Positions 7,451 to 13,689 of a stretch of 31,934 bases of DNA are shown here, piece after piece. This DNA comes from a virus: positions 1-31,934 of the IMG/VR virus record IMGVR_UViG_3300020395_000055, one strand, 5' to 3'. Made by a program: the position numbers and the translations under genes. Positions within the stretch are counted from its first letter, which is position 1. The number at the start of each line of letters is the position of its first letter. Under the pieces are notes generated by a model. That model had not been told where the DNA came from and did not search any database. It was given only the letters and a program-made list of their open reading frames with translations.

Positions 7451-7989
7451 TGTGTTCGTATCCAAAGATTACAGGAGAAAGTCTTACGAATGGTTTCATT
7501 CCTATTAGGTGTTACACCATGCAACATATGTGCAGGGAAAAATATAATATCTCCCTTCTTGACCTTCATATACTGTCTATCTGGTTGTCTCCAGATAGTT
7601 CCAAGATTTGCATTCCTATTATGGAAATAGAAATGGTCATCATTTTGGAGAAAGAATACTGATGCTATGTCAGCATCCTTATGGTCATGTATCTCTTGGA
7701 ATCCTCCCTTTTTATATAGATTCATCCAAGGGTCGCATAAACTATACTCGATATTATCTATACCTATCTTATCACTAATGTCTTTACTTAGCAACTGAAG
7801 TGAGGGAGTCAAGAAATTATACCATTTCTCCCACTCTAATCTAATGACATCAACATCACAGTCCCTAACCCAAGGGAAGTCTGAGTTTGATATCATCCAT
7901 GTACCACAACCATCAAGTCGCTCCATAAACTCATCTGCATTAGGAGCTGTGTAGTGAAAATAATAATGGTCAGGAAATATAATCTCCAT
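7447..7989 (-). CDS. 2-oxoglutarate/Fe(II)-dependent oxygenase family protein, 180 aa
   Basis: A double-stranded beta-helix oxygenase pattern is visible in the second half: GFQEIHDHKDADIASVFFL (residues 96-114) with His101/His103 and Asp105, then KKGDIIFFPAHMLHGVTPN (144-162) with distal His157, and NETIRKTFSCNLWI with Arg168 placed to bind the 2-oxoglutarate carboxylate. This order (iron ligands, FPxxxxH turn, terminal Arg) is the signature of small phage 2OG-Fe(II) oxygenases that are frequent in cyanophages. Substrate is not known; protein, lipid or nucleic-acid hydroxylation are all possible. It starts at the TAATG junction with the Phd-like gene, so both are in one operon. Confidence 0.85.
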   Translation of the reverse strand: MEIIFPDHYYFHYTAPNADEFMERLDGCGTWMISNSDFPWVRDCDVDVIRLEWEKWYNFLTPSLQLLSKDISDKIGIDNIEYSLCDPWMNLYKKGGFQEIHDHKDADIASVFFLQNDDHFYFHNRNANLGTIWRQPDRQYMKVKKGDIIFFPAHMLHGVTPNRNETIRKTFSCNLWIRTQ

Positions 7990-8237
7990 TAAAAGTCATT
8001 CGTCATGTCACCTAATGCTTCATCAACAAACTGACGAGTCCCAACAGGGTCAGGTACAAACTCCTCTGGAGTTGGTATCTTAACTTCACCCTCTGGTAAC
8101 TGTGTTGCTACTGGTGATACCAATAAGACCTTACCATTATCAGTTGTTACTTTAAGTGTGTGTCCTTTTTCTGCCAAAGTAAAAGCGAAGTCTACATTTG
8201 ATGCAAACTCCGCATGTGATAGTGAAATAATATTCAT
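7989..8237 (-). CDS. Small protein resembling Phd/YefM antitoxins, 82 aa
   Basis: The first 45 residues (MNIISLSHAEFASNVDFAF, then LAEKGHTLKVTTDNGKVLLV) follow the Phd/YefM antitoxin pattern: a short beta strand, an xxEFxxN helix, an EKG turn, then a beta hairpin with a GK turn ending in a hydrophobic LLVSP strand. The C-terminal 35 residues are acidic and Pro-rich, ending in an amphipathic helix, as in the toxin-binding tails of such antitoxins. No toxin gene is apparent next to it: the neighbours are a 66-residue acidic protein and an oxygenase. It could be an orphan antitoxin against host toxins, a DNA-binding autoregulator, or a structural look-alike. The resemblance is by eye only. Confidence 0.55.
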   Translation of the reverse strand: MNIISLSHAEFASNVDFAFTLAEKGHTLKVTTDNGKVLLVSPVATQLPEGEVKIPTPEEFVPDPVGTRQFVDEALGDMTNDF

Positions 8238-8434
8238 CTTCCAGGTAAATAAGTAATCATATCATCAGGAATAAATTCCCGAAAGTGTGCCACTGTCTCG
8301 GTGAAACCCTCTGCACCTTCATCGTCAAATTTCCAGGTTATAATTTCATCATAACCCTCGTCGTCCATAATCTTGACCTGTCTCTTTGGGATATCCACCC
8401 AGACATGCTCAAGATAGGTGTCGTCATCAATCAT
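8234..8434 (-). CDS. Small acidic hypothetical protein, 66 aa
   Basis: This is the first gene after the strong sigma70-type promoter overlapping the end of gp5. The product (MIDDDTYLEHVWVDIPKRQV...) is 66 residues, acidic and beta-rich in its first half (VWVDIPKRQVKIMDDEGYDE), then helical. It ends on YLPGR. Its stop overlaps the start of the Phd-like gene in an ATGA junction, so the two are translationally coupled. No clear ribosome binding site lies immediately upstream. No family is recognised; a small regulatory or host-takeover protein is possible given its position, but this is inference. Confidence 0.75.
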   Translation of the reverse strand: MIDDDTYLEHVWVDIPKRQVKIMDDEGYDEIITWKFDDEGAEGFTETVAHFREFIPDDMITYLPGR

Positions 8435-8460
8435 AGATACAGAGGTTTCACTACCTCCGT

Positions 8461-8489
8461 ATTATACACTAGTTCAGCAGTAATGGCAA
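8461..8489 (-). promoter_or_regulatory. Strong sigma70-type promoter for the talC region (TTGCCA-17-TATAAT)
   Basis: The minus strand carries TTGCCA (8489-8484), a 17-base spacer and a perfect TATAAT (8466-8461). The -35 lies in the last codons of gp5 and the -10 straddles the gap after its stop. Expected initiation is near 8454, about 20 bases before the ATG at 8434. This is near the host consensus, so the unmodified host polymerase should read it early in infection, in contrast to the late elements before the structural genes. Confidence 0.75.
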
Positions 8490-11192
8490 GCCATAGACCT
8501 GATGGGGTCCGAAACCACACCCAGTTGCCATGTAACCTGCTGCCACTGAGTAGGATGAAAGTCCTGTCACCACTTGGTTTACGATGCTTCCCTGAGGGAC
8601 AAACTCACCGATAACACCAGTAGGTGCAGCAATAAATTCTGCGTGTGCTCCTGCTGTGGATCCTGCAATGATATCCACCTGTGATGCAGGTACCATAGTA
8701 CCAATAGCAATCCTAACATGAGATGGTGGTGCTACTGATGGGAATGGTAGGTCACATGTAATATCAATGATACTACCCTTAACAATAGTAAACTGTCCAG
8801 TTAATGCAGCGAATGGATTGAAGAGTCCAATAAACTCAAATCTACCTGCATTTAGGAATGATGTAATCCAGTTGGCCTGGTTGACTATCTCACCGTCAGC
8901 GATGTTTTCAATAGTATTACCCTCAATCTTAACGTTTTGAGAGTTAATCATTAGTGATTCAATAGCAGCGATACTAACCTTAGCACCCTGTATCTTAACC
9001 TCACCAGTGTATGCTATATCATGGTCACCTTCCTTTCTCTGAGCAGACTTCTGCTCTTTATCATCCTTCAACTCTGCTGATAACTGAGGACCTGTTGGTG
9101 TCCTACCCATGAAATCAGCACCAGGTGCGAATGGAATATCTTCTACTGGATAGAAACCACCCAAGTTATTCAACCTGAGTAACTCAGTCCTATCAATATC
9201 TCTTTGGTGACGATACATATCAGCGGATCCAGTGTCATCAGATGATGCTCCACCACTTAGTGATGATGCGTCAGCAACTACTGTATATCCACCAGTATTC
9301 TCTCCAGTTACATTAGTATCTACGTCAGAAGTAGCTCCACCTGTAGTATCAAGGTTAGGTGATTCAGTGCTACCACTAGACTCTGACTGAGGTCCTTGTG
9401 AGCTATGCTCATTCTTAGCACCTGTCACTTCTTCATGGATATTACCCATGACTTTAATATAGAAGTCACCTTCTACTGTCAATGCATAGTTACCTTTAAT
9501 AGTCTGTGCTAAATCCTTAGCAATAATAGCAGTCCTATTATTAGGTACATTCTCGTGTATATTACCAAATCCATCTTCAAATGTACTTACACCACCAGGT
9601 CCTGAGACAATTCTCTTCTCTTTACCTGGAGTTGCATCATTAATAATCTTAGCACCGTTAAGGAATGTCTGTGCATGCATCAAGTAAGGATTAATATTCT
9701 CAAACATCCTATCGATGAATGATCCTTTACCTGTATCAGCAGCACTACCATCATATAGATGATCTATATTCTGGTAAGGAGTACCCACTAACGCATCGTG
9801 GATATTATCGCATTCCGTGGTACCTATTAGCGGATACCACGCTTTCGACTTCGGTCGTTTTATCTTCCTATTACACGACTTCTTAAAGAGTAGACCAAGG
9901 ATAGCAATAAGAATCTGAATGAGACTACCCCAGTTGAGAGAGGTAAAATCAAATTCAAAAATCATCTTAACTGTTTCACCCAGTTTCCTCGCTGCTGCTG
10001 CCATACCTTTAGCAGCATTAACCGCAGCAATAACATCACCAGCAACGTCTCTTACACGATTCATTGCAGCAGTGATACCACCAAGGATACGATTTGTAAC
10101 ACCCTTAACAGCAGAGTCAAGACCTGCTAATGCTTCAGTCACCTTGTTCATTGCAAGGCTCGCCATTTGGTTAGCGAAGTTCGCAGTGTCACTCAGGGCT
10201 GCTTGCACCAGTCCAAACCACATGGGTGTATCCATACAGAAGATCTTAAAGATCTGCTCAAGGAATTTCATCACAGTAGTGATGACAACGATAGGTACAA
10301 ACTGAGATATAATCTTGACTAGCATACCCACAATCTCTGCAATGAGTTTTGCTAGTAATTCTTTTAGTGGTGCCAAGATACCTGCGATACCACCAGAAAG
10401 GAAGTTAGTAATCCTACCTAGATGTTGTTGTACCTTATCACCTGCAATCTTATTACCTGTTACCACAGATATAAAACCACCTGGACTAGATGCCAACGTC
10501 GCTGTCATTTCTCCCAGCTCAGTAAGCATTCTCTCTAAGTCAGTTGCGAATCCATTACCTGCTGGACCAGCAACACCATCAGCAATACCCTCTGCAATAA
10601 CAGGTGGTTTGATAGGGTTAGTAACTACGTTACCTGGTAATGTTTTCTCTCCTACACTGATAGCACCCCGTGCTTCTTCTGTCGCTCCCGTCTCTGAACC
10701 AGGTGTGCTTGATTGATCCTTAACAAATGAGTTACCACTCATGTTAAGTTTATTCTGCATGTCCTGTTGGAAAGGAGTGTTTGTCTTATTTAATTCTGCA
10801 TTCTCACCATCTGCAATAGTGGTGCGTTTCGCATCATCCTCCTTATACTGCATTCCTCTGAATGCACCTAGCACACAAGGTAACTGTGCCTCTTCACCAT
10901 CTAGGAAGAAACCTATAACCCATGCACCACACTGTAATTCTGAAGTAGAACCCGTTCCTTTAGTCTGTGCTTTATCACATGGAAGCAGAACAGTTGCCCA
11001 AGGTAAAATCTCACTGGGTAAATCTGTTAAGTATGCTTGCTTCTCTTTATGTCCAGTATACCAACCAAGAATACGAACACGTACACGACCAAGTTGGAGA
11101 GGGTCGTTGATGTTTTCAACTTCTCCTACCCACCAAGTGTACCCATCTTTTCCTAAGTAATCAGTCCTTGCAGGACCTTGTACAGAACTCAT
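8469..11192 (-). CDS. 5: Baseplate central hub, gp5-like (OB fold, no lysozyme domain), 907 aa
   Basis: Residues 15-115 look like the gp5/VgrG OB fold (YTWWVGEVENINDPLQLGRV, then VRVRILGWYTGH, SEILPWATVLLPC, CGAWVIGFFLDG and VLGAFRG). A long stretch of about 260 residues (roughly 205-460) is hydrophobic and Ala/Gly/Ile-rich. It includes near-membrane-like segments such as LLAKLIAEIVGMLVKIISQF. The next part (NYALTVEGDFYIKVMGNIHEEV, in fragments) and the C-terminus resemble the triple-stranded beta-helix of the cell-puncturing needle. No T4-type lysozyme domain is visible between OB fold and needle. It follows gp27 and the cp12-cpeT cassette, as gp27 and gp5 form the hub in T4. Gene number is by homology to T4. 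Confidence 0.85.
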   Translation of the reverse strand: MSSVQGPARTDYLGKDGYTWWVGEVENINDPLQLGRVRVRILGWYTGHKEKQAYLTDLPSEILPWATVLLPCDKAQTKGTGSTSELQCGAWVIGFFLDGEEAQLPCVLGAFRGMQYKEDDAKRTTIADGENAELNKTNTPFQQDMQNKLNMSGNSFVKDQSSTPGSETGATEEARGAISVGEKTLPGNVVTNPIKPPVIAEGIADGVAGPAGNGFATDLERMLTELGEMTATLASSPGGFISVVTGNKIAGDKVQQHLGRITNFLSGGIAGILAPLKELLAKLIAEIVGMLVKIISQFVPIVVITTVMKFLEQIFKIFCMDTPMWFGLVQAALSDTANFANQMASLAMNKVTEALAGLDSAVKGVTNRILGGITAAMNRVRDVAGDVIAAVNAAKGMAAAARKLGETVKMIFEFDFTSLNWGSLIQILIAILGLLFKKSCNRKIKRPKSKAWYPLIGTTECDNIHDALVGTPYQNIDHLYDGSAADTGKGSFIDRMFENINPYLMHAQTFLNGAKIINDATPGKEKRIVSGPGGVSTFEDGFGNIHENVPNNRTAIIAKDLAQTIKGNYALTVEGDFYIKVMGNIHEEVTGAKNEHSSQGPQSESSGSTESPNLDTTGGATSDVDTNVTGENTGGYTVVADASSLSGGASSDDTGSADMYRHQRDIDRTELLRLNNLGGFYPVEDIPFAPGADFMGRTPTGPQLSAELKDDKEQKSAQRKEGDHDIAYTGEVKIQGAKVSIAAIESLMINSQNVKIEGNTIENIADGEIVNQANWITSFLNAGRFEFIGLFNPFAALTGQFTIVKGSIIDITCDLPFPSVAPPSHVRIAIGTMVPASQVDIIAGSTAGAHAEFIAAPTGVIGEFVPQGSIVNQVVTGLSSYSVAAGYMATGCGFGPHQVYGLPLLLN

Positions 11193-11210
11193 AATTATAG
11201 TGTTTTCTTT

Positions 11211-11217
11211 TATTTAG
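11211..11217 (-). promoter_or_regulatory. Candidate late promoter for gp5 (CTAAATA)
   Basis: The minus strand reads GACTAAATAAAAG, overlapping the stop codon of cpeT and lying about 18 bases upstream of the gp5 ATG at 11192. CTAAATA is a one-base-short variant of the T4 late element and recurs in this window before gp26 and gp32. Confidence 0.45.
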
Positions 11218-11672
11218 TCGAGCAACTGGAAGAAAAATTCTCCCTCTGCTGGATCCTTACCATAAACTTGGTTACCAGTCTCTACATCATACCCAACGTC
11301 CTTGACACGATATTCTATACCATTAAATCTAATGCTATTCTCTATTCGTGTTGACCCTTGAATACATTCTCCATCAGGACACCCATTCCACCAAACTCCA
11401 TCCCAGTTCCAAATGAAAGGACAGGAAGGATGATCATGAATAAGATTATGAGTTTTACAATAGATGATGTTTTCATCTACAGACTCCCAATTATATCGTA
11501 TGTGGTTATATGGATTATCTTCACCCTTATACTTATACCAAGACTTGACCTCTATTATATCACGTTGAGGTGTAGTTATTTCAATATCAATCTGAGGCCA
11601 CTTACTCGGATTCGAGAATGCCTGTCTCTGATTCCGATAGTGACCCCTCATAAGTGTTGCGAACGTTATCAT
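11214..11672 (-). CDS. cpeT: CpeT-like phycobiliprotein lyase family protein, 152 aa
   Basis: The family pattern is clear. Near the N-terminus is LMRGHYRNQRQAFSNPSKWP (residues 7-26), matching the CpeT/CpcT (L)xxGxxSNxxQAxxxPxxxx signature. Toward the C-terminus are WNGCPDGEC, RFNGIEYRVKDVGYDVETG (115-133) and QVYGKDPAEGEFFFQ, matching the 'DRGxDxETxxxVWGxxxGPFxF' region. CpeT-type lyases attach or handle bilin chromophores on phycoerythrin. Phage versions bind bilin but may act as chaperones in host light-harvesting, and are common in marine cyanophages. I choose the ATG at 11672 because this keeps the first family motif; a frame continues 40 codons upstream but lacks similarity. It overlaps the preceding small gene by 71 bases. 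Confidence 0.85.
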   Translation of the reverse strand: MITFATLMRGHYRNQRQAFSNPSKWPQIDIEITTPQRDIIEVKSWYKYKGEDNPYNHIRYNWESVDENIIYCKTHNLIHDHPSCPFIWNWDGVWWNGCPDGECIQGSTRIENSIRFNGIEYRVKDVGYDVETGNQVYGKDPAEGEFFFQLLD

Positions 11673-11862
11673 TCCACTCTTTAAATGACGATGAGCAATC
11701 AGGGGGTTCAGGATCTTTGATACCCTTGATTCTTTTCCATTTATTATGTAGGGCTTGTAGCACCCAACTCTGAGATAGACTCTTTGGACCATTCTCCAAG
11801 AGGTCTAACTCATATTTGTTGGATGTGTATCCCTTGTATTCTTCTCTCCAATCAGTCGTCAT
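11602..11862 (-). CDS. Small hypothetical protein between cp12 and cpeT, 86 aa
   Basis: The ATG at 11862 overlaps the end of cp12 by 11 bases. The product (MTTDWREEYKGYTSNKYELD...) is 86 residues, acidic and mixed helical, with a central Pro-Cys turn (KDPEPPDCSSSFKEWNDNV) and a Ser/Glu-rich tail. The last 23 codons lie over the first codons of cpeT in another frame, an unusually long overlap for this genome. It has no motif I can name. Its place between two photosynthesis-related genes suggests coexpression with them, nothing more. Confidence 0.7.
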   Translation of the reverse strand: MTTDWREEYKGYTSNKYELDLLENGPKSLSQSWVLQALHNKWKRIKGIKDPEPPDCSSSFKEWNDNVRNTYEGSLSESETGILESE

Positions 11863-12070
11863 ACATTAAACATTCAGGTTCATCAGGATTCATTTCGCAG
11901 AATAGTTCAATACAATTTGGGTCGTGATGATCCTCAGGATGATGGTCATGAAAAACTTCTAATTCATGTAGCTCCTGTTTAGTGTGGCGACGTGCTTGCG
12001 GTGAGGTCTCAGGATTTTCAAGGATTGCCTTGTCTGCTGAGATGTGATCCTCTATGGTTGCGAATGCCAT
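11852..12070 (-). CDS. cp12: CP12-like Calvin cycle regulator, 72 aa
   Basis: The C-terminus is diagnostic of CP12: IELFCEMNPDEPECLMYDD (residues 54-72) has the C-x8-C loop (Cys58, Cys67) with an ENPD-like core and the acidic YDD end that docks into GAPDH. The N-terminal 50 residues (IEDHISADKAILENPETSPQ, then a charged helix and HHPEDHHDP) replace the usual AWDxVEE motif and lack the N-terminal cysteine pair, as in short cyanobacterial forms. CP12 ties GAPDH and phosphoribulokinase into an inactive complex in darkness. Phage CP12 is thought to shut off carbon fixation during infection so that carbon flows to the pentose phosphate pathway, together with talC. An additional Cys53 next to the motif is unusual. 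It lies between gp27 and gp5 with its own promoter elements. Confidence 0.9.
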   Translation of the reverse strand: MAFATIEDHISADKAILENPETSPQARRHTKQELHELEVFHDHHPEDHHDPNCIELFCEMNPDEPECLMYDD

Positions 12071-12092
12071 AACTTATTTGATCGTGTATAGT

Positions 12093-12106
12093 TATTTATT
12101 ATAGCA
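12093..12106 (-). promoter_or_regulatory. Overlapping extended -10 and late-type elements before cp12
   Basis: The minus strand reads TTGCTATAATAAATAACT. TGCTATAAT (12106-12098) is an extended -10 of the sigma70 type, which needs no strong -35; none is obvious. AATAAATA (12100-12093) resembles the late element. Both lie in the 47-base gap after gp27 and 23-36 bases before the cp12 ATG at 12070. The overlap could let cp12 and cpeT be read both early and late. Confidence 0.5.
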
Positions 12107-12117
12107 AGTATTAAAAG

Positions 12118-13689
12118 CTATACCTTTTTCTTTGTTGAATCCCTGACCAACTGAAGTCTGGTAGTTAATCCACTCTGTTTCCAGATATGTGTTAGACCTG
12201 CAATGAGATACTTACCACTATATCTAAAGTCTTCTTGGACATCATCACCTTCCTCCCGTGCAGACGGGAGATTAACAGTTATCACTTGACCTGCCATCAG
12301 TGCAGTATTACCTGGCACTGTAATATTCAATTGAACTGCTCGTAATAGATTATACCTCCCAGCAGCGTATTGTGCAACTGCCACAGTATTACGGTTTTCC
12401 TCCTTACCACTTGTAGCATCAGTGGGTTTGTTACCATTCAAGTTATCTTGATTGAAATATTCTGTAACACTAGAGGATGATGAAGATACTGTGCTTGACC
12501 CACTAGATGAATCACTACCAGAAGTATTAGTTGTAGTAGTGGTCATAGAAGTCATCAACGAGTTTGTTGATTGTATATTCTTTAGACCAGGCAAAGCTCT
12601 AATCTTTGTTCTGGTTGGTGGTGTCTTAGGATCATCCAGATCACCAATGTCCTTAGGTGGGATGAAAGGTGGCACCTTCTCCAAGGTAGATGCCTTTGAA
12701 AATATAGACTTAAAGGTGGATGTCTTGGGTCCTATAACAGTACCACTTGGTGCAGTACTAGTACCACCATTTACTTTGACACCTGTCTCTTTATCACCAC
12801 CTGAATCCTGAGTAGTTACAGTATCTTGTTGTCCTGAAGATTTACCAGACTGTTGAATATTACTATCAGTTGGAGCTGGAATACTAATAGAGATAACACT
12901 TGTCTTATAGGTACCCATCCTCATGTTAGCGAGATGGTTTGCTCTATCTGGATATTGAATACTCTCAATAGTATAGTTGGCAGCATCCTCATCCTCTTCC
13001 ATATTACCTGACATAGCATATGAATACTTCCATTGAGTTGCAGAAGTTTCACATAGTTTATCAATAGATTTAAAATTAAATCCTTCCTTAGTCTCAAAGA
13101 ATAAGAATCCACTCTGTTTCTCTGATGACTTGCTAGTGTTAGTCCTAGTTACTTTATCTGAGAGATAGGTAATGACATCTGCTGGTCTCCAGCTGGGAGA
13201 AATGAATGTGAGTTTACTATGATTCTCAAAGTTTTCCTTCTTAATCTTCTTAACATCTGCCTTGAGAAACTCCTTACAGATATACTTGGGGACATTCTCA
13301 ACGTCTTTCTTACTCCCTGGTCCGAATGCTTTGAATACTTTATTAATCTCATTGAAGTACATCTCAGGAGATACACAATGTAAGATATATGCTGCCTGTC
13401 TCTCCTGTTTCAGGATACTACCAATTTTATATACCTTTAACTTAACCTTAAGTGGGTCTTCCTTTGAGCTCTCAGTTACCAGATCAATCTCTACATTCTC
13501 TCCACCTACTAGACCTAAGTTAAAGTCAACAGCGTCAAGGATACTAAAATCGCAACGTAAAAAGGATGCATCAATAGCCTCATGGTATGTAAAATCCATG
13601 ACAATATTCTTAATATTATATGTCTTGTCATTAGACATAGTAATATCAAGTTTCTTTAATTCGTATTTTCTTGATTCCGAATTTGCCAT
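12118..13689 (-). CDS. 27: Baseplate hub subunit, gp27-like, 523 aa
   Basis: Position directly after the tape-measure-like genes and before gp5, and the beta-rich opening (YELKKLDITMSNDKTYNIKN, then DASFLRCDFSILDAVDFN and GGENVEIDLVT), match the gp27/gpD-type hub domain of contractile tails. FISPSWRPADVITYL and FETKEGFNFKSIDKLCE are typical of its second domain. The T4 protein is 391 residues; this one is 523, extended by a Ser/Thr-rich linker near residues 375-407 (runs of Thr, then Ser) before the last beta domain (GNTALMAGQVITVNLPSAR). gp27 forms the trimeric torus that joins gp5 to the tail tube. It starts on the TAATG of the upstream gene. Confidence 0.8.
   Translation of the reverse strand: MANSESRKYELKKLDITMSNDKTYNIKNIVMDFTYHEAIDASFLRCDFSILDAVDFNLGLVGGENVEIDLVTESSKEDPLKVKLKVYKIGSILKQERQAAYILHCVSPEMYFNEINKVFKAFGPGSKKDVENVPKYICKEFLKADVKKIKKENFENHSKLTFISPSWRPADVITYLSDKVTRTNTSKSSEKQSGFLFFETKEGFNFKSIDKLCETSATQWKYSYAMSGNMEEDEDAANYTIESIQYPDRANHLANMRMGTYKTSVISISIPAPTDSNIQQSGKSSGQQDTVTTQDSGGDKETGVKVNGGTSTAPSGTVIGPKTSTFKSIFSKASTLEKVPPFIPPKDIGDLDDPKTPPTRTKIRALPGLKNIQSTNSLMTSMTTTTTNTSGSDSSSGSSTVSSSSSSVTEYFNQDNLNGNKPTDATSGKEENRNTVAVAQYAAGRYNLLRAVQLNITVPGNTALMAGQVITVNLPSAREEGDDVQEDFRYSGKYLIAGLTHIWKQSGLTTRLQLVRDSTKKKV

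Noticed and set aside
8440-8459. Seven-pair hairpin before the 66-residue gene as a terminator for gp5
   Set aside because: It has no T run on either strand, and the predicted sigma70 start lies within it. It could only form in read-through RNA from gp5, so I do not list it as a feature.
9919-11160. Long plus-strand open frames opposite gp5 (128, 133 and 139 codons)
   Set aside because: They mirror the codon pattern of gp5 on the other strand, are hydrophobic or Pro/Ser-rich without motif, and have no ribosome binding sites. The same applies to plus-strand frames opposite the two giant tail genes.
11195-11200. TATAAT just before the gp5 ATG
   Set aside because: It sits 2 bases before the start codon, so initiation would fall inside the coding sequence.
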